Assembly: GCA_035712285.1 (NCBI GenBank)
Contig: DASTBA010000044.1
Location: 9,883 to 73,882, forward strand
Source of the DNA: CAMLHP01 sp035712285
Lineage (GTDB): Bacteria > Gemmatimonadota > Gemmatimonadetes > Gemmatimonadales > GWC2-71-9
Length of the DNA: 64,000 bases
Direction of reading: 5' to 3'
This document shows positions 1-7,493 of this stretch, one piece after another. Numbering within the stretch: position 1 is the first letter of the stretch; each line of letters starts with the position of its first letter. Made by a program: the position numbers and the translations under genes. The notes under the pieces are model-generated. The model did no database searches, was not told where the DNA came from, and saw only the letters and a list, made by a program, of their open reading frames with translations.

Positions 1-612
1 GCTGCGATCGAAACCCGCCCGCCCGAGGATGTCCGTTCGCGGGCGCGGCTGGCCATGCTGCGACTCGGCCTTTCGCACGCGGCCACACCCGGCCAGCTCG
101 ATTCCTTTGTCCCCGAGCTTCAGCAGGAAGCCGACGCATCGAGTCTCGCTTCGGACGCATCGGTCCTGCTGGCCGCGGTGCAGGAGATCCTGGAAGTCCG
201 GGATTCGGTATCGGCTGCCACGCCACGCGGAGATCTTCGGACATTTCTGGCCGGCGAATCGGCCCGGGATGTTCTGCGCGCGCCGTTCCTGGCGCGTGCG
301 GTCCTGGTTTCCGTGGCGGATCGCTGGCCGGCCTCGCCCTATGCCGCCAAGGCACTGCTCGCGGCCCACCTCCTGGCGCCGGAGGATACCGCACTCATGG
401 TGCGGATCGATTCCGTATATGGGGCAAGCCCCTACGTCCTGGCTATGCAGGGCGACGACGTACCGGAACTCCGCGCGCTGGAGGATTCCCTCGGCGCCTT
501 TGCCCGGTCCGAGGTCCGGCCCGCCACCCGCGGGCGCCGTCCGCCGGCCGCCGCACCGGGCACCTCACGCAAGGTGACCACTCCCGGTCAGCGCGCACCG
601 GAGCTCCGGTGA
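1..612 (+). CDS. C-terminal part of an unknown, probably helical protein (5' end outside window)
   Basis: The frame is open from the first base and ends in TGA at 610-612, so only the last 203 residues are visible. They are rich in Ala, Leu, Arg and Glu. They look alpha-helical, in the style of degenerate TPR or HEAT-like repeats, and end in a Pro/Arg/Ala-rich tail. No catalytic motif is visible. The stop overlaps the GTG start of pyrD (GTGA), so the two are probably translationally coupled. An internal ATG at 55 exists, but the reading frame continues upstream of it. Function unknown; a TPR-containing lipoprotein or secreted protein is one guess, with low confidence. Confidence 0.6.
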   Translation, partial: AAIETRPPEDVRSRARLAMLRLGLSHAATPGQLDSFVPELQQEADASSLASDASVLLAAVQEILEVRDSVSAATPRGDLRTFLAGESARDVLRAPFLARAVLVSVADRWPASPYAAKALLAAHLLAPEDTALMVRIDSVYGASPYVLAMQGDDVPELRALEDSLGAFARSEVRPATRGRRPPAAAPGTSRKVTTPGQRAPELR

Positions 613-1475
613 CGGTCCCGCTCGCGCGGGAACTCTTCGGCGTCACTTTCCAGAATCCCATTTTCCTCGCCGCGGGCACCGCCGCCTACGGGCTGGAGCT
701 CGCGGGGACGATGGATCTCGAACGCCTCGGCGGCATCGTCTGCAAGGCGGTCTCGCTCGAACCGCGTGCCGGGAATCCTCCGCCCCGCGTGGCGGAGGCG
801 GCCGGTGGCATGCTCAACTCGGTCGGCCTCGCAAATCCGGGGCTTCGCACCGTCGCTGCGCGGGAATTGCCGGCGGTGTGCGCCGCCCTTCGGCGTTGCC
901 GTGTCCTCGTCAACGTGGTCGGCTTCGAGGTCGCGGAGTACGCTGCGGTGGTGCGCGGGCTCGAGCCGGTGGCGGGGCTCGCCGGATATGAACTCAACCT
1001 CTCCTGCCCCAACACCAGCGCCGGCGGCCTGGAATTCGGGGCAGATGCCGTTGCCGTTACCGCCGTCGTCCGCCAGGTGCGGGCCGAGACGCGGCGTGGC
1101 GTGAGCGTCAAGCTCTCGCCGGCGCTGCCGGACGTGGCGGCCATCGCCCAGGCGGCGGCTGATGCAGGGGCCGACGCCATCTCGGTCGTCAATACCCTGC
1201 CGGGCACCGCCTACGGCGATGACGCGATGACGCCCCGGCTGGGGCAGGGGTATGGTGGGATCAGCGGCCCGGCGCTGCTCCCGGCGGGGTTGCTGGCGGT
1301 GCAGCGCGTGCGGCAGCGCACGGGACTCCCGGTGATGGCCACCGGGGGCGTCCGAAGTGCCGGCGATGTTCGCCAGTATCTGTCGGCTGGCGCCACGCTC
1401 GTGGGAATCGGTACGGCGGCCATGGCCGATCCGCACCTGCCCGGGCGCATCGTCACGGCACTGGAGGCGGCGTGA
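609..1475 (+). CDS. pyrD: Dihydroorotate dehydrogenase, class 1B type
   Basis: Oxidises dihydroorotate to orotate, the fourth step of UMP synthesis, in the cytoplasm with FMN. The 288-residue protein shows the class 1 signature: GNPPPR near residues 55-60, the NSVGLANPG loop, and the active-site loop LSCPN with catalytic Cys133. Class 1 enzymes use Cys where class 2 enzymes use Ser. The C-terminal FMN phosphate-binding strands MATGGV and GIGTA are present. Class 1B enzymes work with an iron-sulfur/FAD partner, PyrK; none is visible here, so the partner must lie elsewhere. The start is GTG overlapping the previous stop. The stop in turn overlaps the GTG of pyrF, so pyrD and pyrF form a coupled pair. 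Confidence 0.93.
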   Translation: MTVPLARELFGVTFQNPIFLAAGTAAYGLELAGTMDLERLGGIVCKAVSLEPRAGNPPPRVAEAAGGMLNSVGLANPGLRTVAARELPAVCAALRRCRVLVNVVGFEVAEYAAVVRGLEPVAGLAGYELNLSCPNTSAGGLEFGADAVAVTAVVRQVRAETRRGVSVKLSPALPDVAAIAQAAADAGADAISVVNTLPGTAYGDDAMTPRLGQGYGGISGPALLPAGLLAVQRVRQRTGLPVMATGGVRSAGDVRQYLSAGATLVGIGTAAMADPHLPGRIVTALEAA

Positions 1476-2158
1476 GCGAGGTGATCCTGGCCCTGGATGT
1501 GGCCACCGCCGAAAGCGCCGAGGCAATGCTGGACCGGATCCCCGAGGTGCGCTGGGTGAAGGTCGGCTCCATCCTGATGACGCGGGAAGGCGGCGGGCTC
1601 GTGCGGCGGCTGGCCGCGCGAGGGCTCCGCGTCTTTCTCGATCTCAAGTGGCACGACATTCCGAATACCGTGGCCGGCGCGGTATCCCAGGCCCGCGACC
1701 TCGGCGCCGCCATGGCCACGGTACACGCCCTGGGTGGGCGGCGGATGCTGGAGGCGGCCGCGCGGGCGGCAGGGGACGGACTGCAACTCGTTGGCGTCAC
1801 CGTGCTCACGTCGCACGATGCATCCGGCTATGCGGAACTGGCGGGGCGGGAGGCCGTCAGCCTGGACGACGAAGCACGGCGCCTTGCGGTGATGGCACGG
1901 CAGTGCGGACTGGCCGGCGTGGTCTGCTCCCCGGCGGAGACGGCCTTGCTGCGCCAGGCCCTCGGGCCTGACGCGACGATCGTGGTACCGGGCATCCGGA
2001 TGGGCACCGAGCGCACGGACGATCAGAAACGGGTCGCGACCCCGGCGGCCGCGGCGCGGGCCGGCGCGACCCATCTCGTGGTGGGGAGGCCGGTACTGGA
2101 GGCAGCGGATCCATACCAGGCATTCGCCGAGATCACCCGACAGGTTCTTGCACCGTAG
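1472..2158 (+). CDS. pyrF: Orotidine 5'-phosphate decarboxylase
   Basis: Decarboxylates OMP to UMP, the last step of de novo pyrimidine synthesis. At 228 residues it has the usual length for the bacterial short form. The catalytic D-x-K-x-x-D array is visible in DLKWHDIPNT (about residues 57-66). The N-terminal strand ILALDV and the phosphate-binding segments VVPGIR and VVGRP near the C-terminus are conserved. The start GTG overlaps the pyrD stop by four bases (GTGA), a typical coupled arrangement. Substrate flow from PyrD to PyrF still needs orotate phosphoribosyltransferase (PyrE), which is not in this window. Confidence 0.95.
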   Translation: MSEVILALDVATAESAEAMLDRIPEVRWVKVGSILMTREGGGLVRRLAARGLRVFLDLKWHDIPNTVAGAVSQARDLGAAMATVHALGGRRMLEAAARAAGDGLQLVGVTVLTSHDASGYAELAGREAVSLDDEARRLAVMARQCGLAGVVCSPAETALLRQALGPDATIVVPGIRMGTERTDDQKRVATPAAAARAGATHLVVGRPVLEAADPYQAFAEITRQVLAP

Positions 2159-2185
2159 TTGCCCTGATGCATCACTCTGCACCGA

Positions 2186-2213
2186 TTGACAAGACTGCGC
2201 CGCTGCCCATCTT
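2186..2213 (+). promoter_or_regulatory. Candidate promoter with TTGACA -35, possibly leaderless
   Basis: A perfect TTGACA lies at 2186-2191. A weak -10 (CATCTT, 2208-2213) follows after a 16-base spacer. Transcription would start about seven bases further on, at or next to the ATG at 2220, and no Shine-Dalgarno sequence precedes that ATG. The -35 is seen directly; the -10 and the leaderless reading are inference. Confidence 0.4.
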
Positions 2214-2219
2214 GGGCTC

Positions 2220-2603
2220 ATGGTCACGTACGAATATGCACTCGATGCAGGTTACATCCTGATTCGTCGGGCCGGGGCGGACGCACCGGCCGAGATCGAA
2301 GTGCTGCTTCATGAACTGGCCCGCGACGCGATCCTGACCCCGGGCGCCCGGCTCCTCATCGATGTGCGGGAATCTGCCCACCCCTGGACCGTCCGGCAGC
2401 TGGACGCCGTCGTGCCGGCTTTTCGCCTTCTGGCAGGGCGGGGTGTGAGCGCCATCGCCATTGTCGCGGATGCCGACGTGGCGTACGGCATGGCTCGGAT
2501 TCTTGCGGTGCACCTGGATACTCACGGTCTCGAGGCGCGCGTGTTCCGTGCGCTCGAGCCCGCCGAGCAATGGCTGGAACAGACCGGAACCTCGAAGCCC
2601 TGA
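2220..2603 (+). CDS. Small unknown protein, STAS/SpoIIAA-like fold suspected
   Basis: A 127-residue cytoplasmic protein with no signal peptide or membrane segment. The pattern of short strands and helices (a hydrophobic strand ending LLIDVRES, a helix, then a strand AIAIVADAD, then a helix) resembles the SpoIIAA-like/STAS proteins common in environmental bacteria. I cannot name a family firmly. The ATG at 2220 is preceded by a TTGACA box and no ribosome binding site. The next gene starts inside its last 34 bases, so the two are probably co-expressed. High GC at third codon positions supports real coding. Confidence 0.6.
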   Translation: MVTYEYALDAGYILIRRAGADAPAEIEVLLHELARDAILTPGARLLIDVRESAHPWTVRQLDAVVPAFRLLAGRGVSAIAIVADADVAYGMARILAVHLDTHGLEARVFRALEPAEQWLEQTGTSKP

Positions 2604-3067
2604 ACGGGCCGGCGCTCGACGTCACCTTTCAGGAGCGGCGCTGGCGATTCGTGGTGCGTCCCGCTCCTGGCACGGCCCTCGGTGACGCCTGGCATCTCGA
2701 GGGGCCCGACGCGCAGTTCGTTCCCGCACGCCCCTATTTCGCCGACGAGCCCCGGGTCATTCTCGAGCAGCGTCTCCGCGACTGGCTGAGCGAATGGGTC
2801 TTCGTGAGCGCGGCGCGGATCATTCGCGTCGGCTCGGTGGTGTGGACGGTGCGCCGGGAACGGCGCCGGGTGCAGCCCCCCGGCACCCTGGTCGTTGTGC
2901 CGAGGTCGCCGCCGGTCGCTCGCATCGTGTTCGACAGCAGCGACGGCCGGCATGCCGCCCTGACGGCGCTGATCGACGGCCTGAGCTTCGTGACCATGCC
3001 CGCCCGCCGGCTTCGGGAACTGATCCGGCTCGCCCTCCGCGCGGCACGGGGAAGCCGGCGCCCGTGA
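2570..3067 (+). CDS. Unknown 165-residue protein
   Basis: I do not recognise this family. The protein is soluble, without signal peptide or transmembrane segment, and rich in Arg (a run of basic residues around 100-107 and an Arg-rich C-terminus ending SRRP). Several strand-like segments (WRFVVRP, TLVVVP, ARIVFDS) suggest an alpha/beta or beta-rich fold. The ATG at 2570 overlaps the preceding gene by 34 bases and no good in-frame alternative follows soon after, so this start is taken with moderate confidence. Codon third positions are strongly G/C, as in neighbouring real genes. The basic tail could bind nucleic acid, but that is speculation. Confidence 0.55.
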   Translation: MAGTDRNLEALNGPALDVTFQERRWRFVVRPAPGTALGDAWHLEGPDAQFVPARPYFADEPRVILEQRLRDWLSEWVFVSAARIIRVGSVVWTVRRERRRVQPPGTLVVVPRSPPVARIVFDSSDGRHAALTALIDGLSFVTMPARRLRELIRLALRAARGSRRP

Positions 3068-3107
3068 TCACGCCGGCCCCACTCCCAGCAGTCCCAACCC
3101 CCATCCC

Positions 3108-3136
3108 TTGCACGACTTCCGTCCCGTGGGTATAAT
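3108..3136 (+). promoter_or_regulatory. Strong sigma70-type promoter of the alpha ribosomal operon
   Basis: TTGCAC at 3108-3113, a spacer of exactly 17 bases, then a perfect TATAAT at 3131-3136. This is the best consensus promoter in the window. Transcription should start near 3143, giving a leader of about 35 bases before rpmJ, with a GGGAG ribosome-binding sequence at 3168-3172. Confidence 0.85.
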
Positions 3137-3177
3137 GCAAAGCTAGTCCATAAACGGTCCACGGTCCGGGAGAGGGT

Positions 3178-3294
3178 GTGAAGGTTCGTTCCAGCGTCAA
3201 GCCGATCTGCGAGCACTGCCGCGTCATCAGGCGCGCCGGCGTCGTGCGCATCATCTGCAAGCGCAATCCCAAGCACAAGCAGCGGCAGGGCTGA
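3178..3294 (+). CDS. rpmJ: 50S ribosomal protein L36
   Basis: A 38-residue protein starting with GTG (MKVRSSVKPICEHCRV). It is the smallest protein of the large ribosomal subunit and sits near the 23S rRNA core. The zinc-ribbon ligands Cys11, Cys14, Cys27 and His33 are all present, so this is the zinc-binding (C+) form rather than the Cys-less paralog. It is the first gene after the strong promoter, and a GGGAG element lies five bases before the GTG. Three bases separate its stop from rpsM. The infA-rpmJ pairing often seen upstream is absent here; the promoter directly precedes rpmJ. Confidence 0.93.
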   Translation: MKVRSSVKPICEHCRVIRRAGVVRIICKRNPKHKQRQG

Positions 3295-3297
3295 CCC

Positions 3298-3678
3298 ATG
3301 GCACGTATCGCGGGCGTGGATCTTCCGCGCGAGAAGCGCGTCGAGATCGCCCTTACCTACATCTTCGGCATCGGCCGCCCCACCAGCACCCGGATCCTGA
3401 CCGAGACCGGCGTCAATGCCGACACCCGCGTCCGGGACCTGTCGGATGCGGAAGTGGCGCGGCTCCGGCAGTACATCGAGCGCACCGTGAAGGTGGAAGG
3501 GGCGCTCCGCACCGAAGTCGCCATGAACGTCAAGCGCCTCATGGACATCGGCAGCTATCGCGGCATCCGGCACCGCCGGGGCCTGCCGGTCCGCGGGCAG
3601 CGCACCCATACCAATGCCCGGACCAAGAAGGGGCCGCGGCGCGCCATCGCAGGCAAGAAGAAGGTGACGAAGAAGTAA
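3298..3678 (+). CDS. rpsM: 30S ribosomal protein S13
   Basis: A 126-residue S13, which sits in the head of the small subunit and contacts the P-site tRNA and the inter-subunit bridge. The N-terminal segment [21 protein letters not shown] and the motif [26 protein letters not shown]-type C-terminus (here ending in TKK-rich sequence) are diagnostic. The C-terminal basic tail is present in full. It follows rpmJ by three bases and precedes rpsK by one base, the standard alpha-operon order. Confidence 0.97.
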   Translation: [126 protein letters not shown]

Positions 3679-3679
3679 T

Positions 3680-4078
3680 ATGACAGCACCAGCCAAGCCG
3701 ACGACGGGCGGCAAGCGGGCCAAGCGCGTGGTCGAGAGCGAGGGTGTGGCCCACATCTCGGCGACGTTCAACAACGTCCTGATCACCATCACCGACATGC
3801 GCGGCAACGCCCTGTCCTGGGGCACCGCCGGCAAGGCCGGGTTCAAGGGCTCCAAGAAGAGCACGCCGTTCGCCGCCACCGTGGCCGCCGAAAATTGCGC
3901 GCGCGAGGCGGTGAACATGGGCCTCCGCCGGGTGCATGTCCGGGTCCAGGGCCCGGGCAGCGGGCGGGAATCCGCCATTCAGGCGCTGGCCTCCGCCGGC
4001 CTCAAGGTGCTGTCCATCCGTGACGTGACGCCGATCCCGCACAACGGCTGCCGTCCTCCCAAGAAGCGGCGGGTCTGA
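3680..4078 (+). CDS. rpsK: 30S ribosomal protein S11
   Basis: A 132-residue S11 of the small-subunit platform, where it lines the mRNA exit path. Recognised by HISATFNNVLITITD, the GTAGKAGFKGS segment and the C-terminal DVTPIPHNGCRPPKKRRV. The N-terminal extension of about 18 residues, rich in Lys and Ala, is typical and variable. It starts two bases after the rpsM stop and is followed by rpsD after three bases. Confidence 0.97.
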   Translation: MTAPAKPTTGGKRAKRVVESEGVAHISATFNNVLITITDMRGNALSWGTAGKAGFKGSKKSTPFAATVAAENCAREAVNMGLRRVHVRVQGPGSGRESAIQALASAGLKVLSIRDVTPIPHNGCRPPKKRRV

Positions 4079-4081
4079 GCC

Positions 4082-4723
4082 ATGGCGCGCTACGTCGAAG
4101 CGAACTGCAAGCTCTGCCGCCGCGAGGGCGTCAAGCTCTTCCTCAAGGGCGCCAAGTGCCTCACCGAGAAGTGTCCGGTGGAGCGGCGGCCGTATCCGTC
4201 GGGCCAGCATGGGCAGGGTGGCGGCGGCGGCCGCGGCCGGAAGACGTCGGAGTACGCCAAGCAGCTGCGCGAGAAGCAGAAGGTCAAGCGGATCTACGGC
4301 CTCACCGAGCGCCAGTTCCGGAACACCTTCGATCGCGCCACGCTCCAGCCGGGCGTCAAGGGCACCAACCTGCTCCTGGCGCTGGAGACCCGGCTCGACA
4401 ACATCGCCTACCGCCTGGGCCTTGCGCCGAGCCGGAAGGCAGCCCGCCAGCTCATCCGGCACGGCCACGTCGAGGTGAACGGGGCGCGCGTGAACGTACC
4501 GTCGTACCGGGTGGCGGTGGGACAGGAAGTGCGCGTGGCGCCGGCCAGCCGCGAAATGGTGAGTGTGAAGATGGCGCAGGAGCTGGCCAGCCGCGGCCAG
4601 CCGGTGCGCTGGCTCTCGGTGGATTCGGACAATGCGGCTGGCCGTCTGTCGGAGCTCCCGACACGCGAGGCCATCCCCGTCAACGCCCAGGAACAGCTCA
4701 TCGTCGAGCTGTACTCGAAGTGA
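4082..4723 (+). CDS. rpsD: 30S ribosomal protein S4
   Basis: A 213-residue S4, a primary 16S rRNA binder that nucleates 30S assembly. The N-terminal zinc-finger type motif is present as CKLCRREG, then C at KCLTEKC, i.e. a C-x2-C plus later cysteines, so this is the zinc-binding form. The central S4 RNA-binding domain is clear (RLDNIAYRLG, then ARQLIRHGHVEVNG). A glycine-rich loop (HGQGGGGGRGRK) around residues 42-54 is longer than in many S4 proteins. In many bacteria S4 regulates its own operon by binding mRNA; I could not identify such a structure here. rpoA follows after two bases. Confidence 0.97.
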   Translation: MARYVEANCKLCRREGVKLFLKGAKCLTEKCPVERRPYPSGQHGQGGGGGRGRKTSEYAKQLREKQKVKRIYGLTERQFRNTFDRATLQPGVKGTNLLLALETRLDNIAYRLGLAPSRKAARQLIRHGHVEVNGARVNVPSYRVAVGQEVRVAPASREMVSVKMAQELASRGQPVRWLSVDSDNAAGRLSELPTREAIPVNAQEQLIVELYSK

Positions 4724-4725
4724 CC

Positions 4726-5784
4726 ATGAACATTGACCTGACCGGACTGGTTCGCCCGCAGCTGGTCGAGATGGCCAAGCGGGAAGACAATCCCAACGTG
4801 GCGGAGTTCCGCCTCCAGCCGCTCGAGCGAGGCTTCGGCCATACGCTGGGCAACGCCCTTCGGCGCATGCTGCTGTCGTCGCTGCGGGGCAGCGCCGTCT
4901 GGGGCTTCCGCATGGATGGCGTGGTGCATGAGCACGCCACGGTGCCGGGCGTCCTGGAGGACGTCCACCAGATCGTGCAGCGGCTCAAGGCCCTGACCCT
5001 GGTGCTGGCGGAAGACGTGGACGAGGCGGAGCTGCACATCAAGCGCGCCAGTGCCGGCCCGGTTTACGCCCGGGACATCCAGCAGAGCGGCAAGGTGACG
5101 ATCGTGAATCCCGATCACCTGCTCTTCACGGTGCAGGATGATCGCGAGATCAACATGGAGCTGCGGGTCAACAAGGGGCGGGGCTACGTCGAGGCCGAGC
5201 TGCACCCGGCCGACCGCTCGCAGCCGGTGGACCTGATCCGCATCGACGCCATCTACAACCCGGTCCGCCGGGCCAACTTCACCGTCGCGGAGACGCGCGT
5301 CGGCCAGCGCACCGACTACGACCGCCTGGTGGTCTCGGTGGAAACCAACGGCACCATCTCGCCCGAGGATGCCATCGCCTACGCCGCGGCGCTGGCGCAG
5401 GAACACTTCCGCCACTTCGTCGAGTTCGGCCGGGTGCCGGAGGGACGGCCGGAGGCGGCCGCCACGGACGGCAGCGAGCTGTCGCTGGGCGCCCGGCTCG
5501 AGCAGCCGATTGACGATCTCGGGCTCACGGTGCGCACGCTCAATTCGCTCAAGAACAACGGCCTCCGCTCCCTGCGTGACCTGGCCGGCTCCACCGCCGA
5601 GGATCTCGACAAGGTCCGCAACGTGGGCGGCAAGGCGGTCCGCGAGATCGCCGATCTCCTGCACAAGCAGGGGCTCAACTTCGGCATGACCTTCGAGGAT
5701 GCCGATGGCGAGATCCGGATCGTGAACGAGGGCCAGACGCCGGAATCGGTGCTGGCGGCGCTCCAGGAAGGGGAAGGGGAGTAA
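4726..5784 (+). CDS. rpoA: RNA polymerase alpha subunit
   Basis: A 352-residue alpha subunit that dimerises to start RNA polymerase assembly. The N-terminal domain shows LERGFGHTLGNALRRMLLSS and the insert domain. The C-terminal domain, about residues 265-320 (DDLGLTVRTLNSLKNNGLRS through NVGGKAVREI), contacts UP-element DNA and activators. Arg and Asn in LTVRTLN and the Lys in VGGK match the DNA-contacting positions of E. coli alpha. The frame is open upstream through rpsD in another register, but the start is the ATG at 4726, two bases after the rpsD stop, giving the conserved MNIDLTGL N-terminus. The TAA overlaps the ATG of rplQ (TAATG). Confidence 0.97.
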   Translation: MNIDLTGLVRPQLVEMAKREDNPNVAEFRLQPLERGFGHTLGNALRRMLLSSLRGSAVWGFRMDGVVHEHATVPGVLEDVHQIVQRLKALTLVLAEDVDEAELHIKRASAGPVYARDIQQSGKVTIVNPDHLLFTVQDDREINMELRVNKGRGYVEAELHPADRSQPVDLIRIDAIYNPVRRANFTVAETRVGQRTDYDRLVVSVETNGTISPEDAIAYAAALAQEHFRHFVEFGRVPEGRPEAAATDGSELSLGARLEQPIDDLGLTVRTLNSLKNNGLRSLRDLAGSTAEDLDKVRNVGGKAVREIADLLHKQGLNFGMTFEDADGEIRIVNEGQTPESVLAALQEGEGE

Positions 5785-6140
5785 TGCGCCACCGCGCCAA
5801 GGGACGGCAGCTCTCGCGCACGTCCACCCACCGGCGGGCGTTGCTCAACAACATGGCCACGAGCCTGTTCGAGCACGGTCGCGTCATCACGACCGAGGCG
5901 AAGGCCAAGGAACTGCGGCCGTTCGCGGAAAAGCTGATCACTCTCGCGCGGCGGGGTGATCTCCACGCCATGCGCCTGGTGGAGCGGAAGATCAAGGACC
6001 GCGCGGTGCGGGAGCGGCTCTTCAAGGAGATCGGCCCGCGGTTCGCTTCCCGGCCGGGCGGCTACACCCGCATCCTCAAGCTGGGGCACCGCCCGGGCGA
6101 CGGGGCTGACGTGGCCCGCATCGAACTGCTGGCGGAGTAG
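5784..6140 (+). CDS. rplQ: 50S ribosomal protein L17
   Basis: A 118-residue L17, located by the peptide exit tunnel. The N-terminus MRHRAKGRQLSRTSTHRRAL, the segment LFEHGRVITTEAKAKELRPFAEKLITLAR and the C-terminal GGYTRILKLGHRPGDGA are textbook. It ends the alpha operon. Its start ATG shares one base with the rpoA stop, and a strong hairpin terminator follows 44 bases after its own stop. Confidence 0.97.
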   Translation: MRHRAKGRQLSRTSTHRRALLNNMATSLFEHGRVITTEAKAKELRPFAEKLITLARRGDLHAMRLVERKIKDRAVRERLFKEIGPRFASRPGGYTRILKLGHRPGDGADVARIELLAE

Positions 6141-6183
6141 GACCGCCCCGCGTGCCTCTGGTCCGGAGCAGCCTGGAAAGTCG

Positions 6184-6210
6184 AAAGGGGACCCGAGGGT
6201 CCCCTTTTTT
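6184..6210. terminator. Intrinsic terminator between rplQ and rpmB
   Basis: The arm AAAGGGGACCC (6184-6194) and its exact complement (6197-6207) form a perfect hairpin with a tight loop, followed by a run of six T (6205-6210). It ends the alpha operon on the plus strand. The left arm begins with AAA, so it may also work weakly for rpmB transcripts coming the other way. Confidence 0.92.
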
Positions 6211-6235
6211 CTGGCCGGTCGCGGACAGGCCGCGG

Positions 6236-6427
6236 TCAGACCGCCTTGCGAATCCGGTTGCTCTTGATGCAGCGGGTGCAGACCTGGACTCGCCGGGGCG
6301 CGCCATCCACCAGCACCCGCACGGTCTGGAGATTCGGATACCAGCGCCGCTTGGTGCGGTTGTTCGCGTGGCTGACATTGTTGCCGGTGGCCGGTCCCTT
6401 GGCGCAGACAGAACAAACGCGTGCCAT
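6236..6427 (-). CDS. rpmB: 50S ribosomal protein L28
   Basis: A 63-residue L28. The zinc-ribbon cysteines Cys5, Cys8, Cys50 and Cys53 are all present (MARVCSVCAKGP and QVCTRC), so this is the zinc-binding form. The segment SHANNRTKRRWYPNLQ is diagnostic. A GTG three codons upstream (6436) could extend the protein, but the ATG at 6427 gives the universal MARxC start and is preferred. It is transcribed toward rplQ and shares the intergenic terminator region. Its own promoter lies just upstream at 6476-6504. Confidence 0.95.
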   Translation of the reverse strand: MARVCSVCAKGPATGNNVSHANNRTKRRWYPNLQTVRVLVDGAPRRVQVCTRCIKSNRIRKAV

Positions 6428-6475
6428 GGCTTTCACTCTGCTGAATGGTTCAATCCCGATCCTGCCAAGCCATGA

Positions 6476-6504
6476 ATCCTAACCAGCGCACGGGAATCGC
6501 GCAA
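6476..6504 (-). promoter_or_regulatory. Promoter of rpmB
   Basis: On the minus strand, TTGCGC (6504-6499), a 17-base spacer and TAGGAT (6481-6476). Transcription would start near 6469, about 42 bases before the rpmB ATG. The spacing is ideal and the position fits; the boxes match the consensus in four of six positions each. Confidence 0.6.
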
Positions 6505-6523
6505 CTTCCTCCTGGACTACAAG

Positions 6524-7489
6524 ATGCCTAAGGCGCTCATCACGGGTGTGACGGGTCAGGATGGCTCCTATCTCGCGGAGAACCTGCTCGCCAAGGGGTA
6601 TGAGGTGGTGGGCATGGTACGGCGCACCAGCCACGACAGCTACGAACGGATCGGGCACCTCCTGGACCGGGTGGAGATCGTCGCCGCCGACCTGCTGGAC
6701 CAGCACTCCCTGACGCAGGTGCTCCAGGAGACCCGGCCCGACGAGGTGTACAATCTCGCCGCCCAGAGCTACGTGCCCACTTCCTGGACCCAGCCCGTCC
6801 TCACCGGCGAATTCACCGCCCTCGGCGTCACCCGGATTCTCGAGGCGATCCGTCTGGTACACCCGTCGGCCCGCTTCTACCAGGCCAGCAGCTCGGAGAT
6901 GTTCGGCCGCGTGCGGGAGACGCCGCAGAGCGAGCTGACGCCGTTCTACCCGCGCTCGCCCTACGGCGTGGCCAAGGCGTACGGGCACTGGATCACGGTC
7001 AACTACCGCGAGAGCTACGGACTCTTCGCGGTGAGCGGCATCCTGTTCAATCACGAGTCGCCACGGCGCGGCATCGAGTTCGTCACCCGGAAGGTGACCG
7101 ACGGGGTGGCACGCATCAAGCTCGGCCTTGCCCGGGAGCTGCGGCTCGGCAACCTCGACGCCCGGCGGGACTGGGGTTTCGCCGGGGACTACGTCGAGGC
7201 GATGTGGCGCATGCTGCAGCAACCGGCGGCGCAGGATTACGTCATCGGTACCGGAACCACGCACAGCGTGCGCGAACTGGTCGAGGCGGCGTTCCGGCAC
7301 GCGGGCCTCGACTGGAACAGGCATGTGGTGGTGGATCCGCGGTTCATCCGGCCGGCCGAGGTGGACCTCCTGCAGGCGGACCCGCGGAAGGCCCGGGCGG
7401 AGCTTGGCTGGACTCCCAAGGTGACCTTCGAGGAGCTGGTGGCGATGATGGTGGACGCCGATATCGAGCGCCTTTCCCGGGCGCGCTGA
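6524..7489 (+). CDS. gmd: GDP-mannose 4,6-dehydratase
   Basis: Converts GDP-D-mannose to GDP-4-keto-6-deoxymannose, the branch point for fucose and rhamnose sugars. The 321-residue short-chain dehydrogenase fold starts with the NADP-binding GVTGQDGSYL (Gly8, Gly11, Gly14). The active-site triad is visible as SSSEMFG (about 122-128), Tyr147 and Lys151 in SPYGVAKAYGH. FNHESPRRG is a Gmd signature. Four bases separate it from a second epimerase/reductase gene that probably uses its product. No clear ribosome binding site precedes the ATG. Confidence 0.92.
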   Translation: MPKALITGVTGQDGSYLAENLLAKGYEVVGMVRRTSHDSYERIGHLLDRVEIVAADLLDQHSLTQVLQETRPDEVYNLAAQSYVPTSWTQPVLTGEFTALGVTRILEAIRLVHPSARFYQASSSEMFGRVRETPQSELTPFYPRSPYGVAKAYGHWITVNYRESYGLFAVSGILFNHESPRRGIEFVTRKVTDGVARIKLGLARELRLGNLDARRDWGFAGDYVEAMWRMLQQPAAQDYVIGTGTTHSVRELVEAAFRHAGLDWNRHVVVDPRFIRPAEVDLLQADPRKARAELGWTPKVTFEELVAMMVDADIERLSRAR

Positions 7490-7493
7490 GCCG

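Noticed and set aside
4156..4725. Upstream open extension of the rpoA frame through rpsD
   Set aside because: It is rpsD read out of frame; the conserved RpoA N-terminus begins at 4726.
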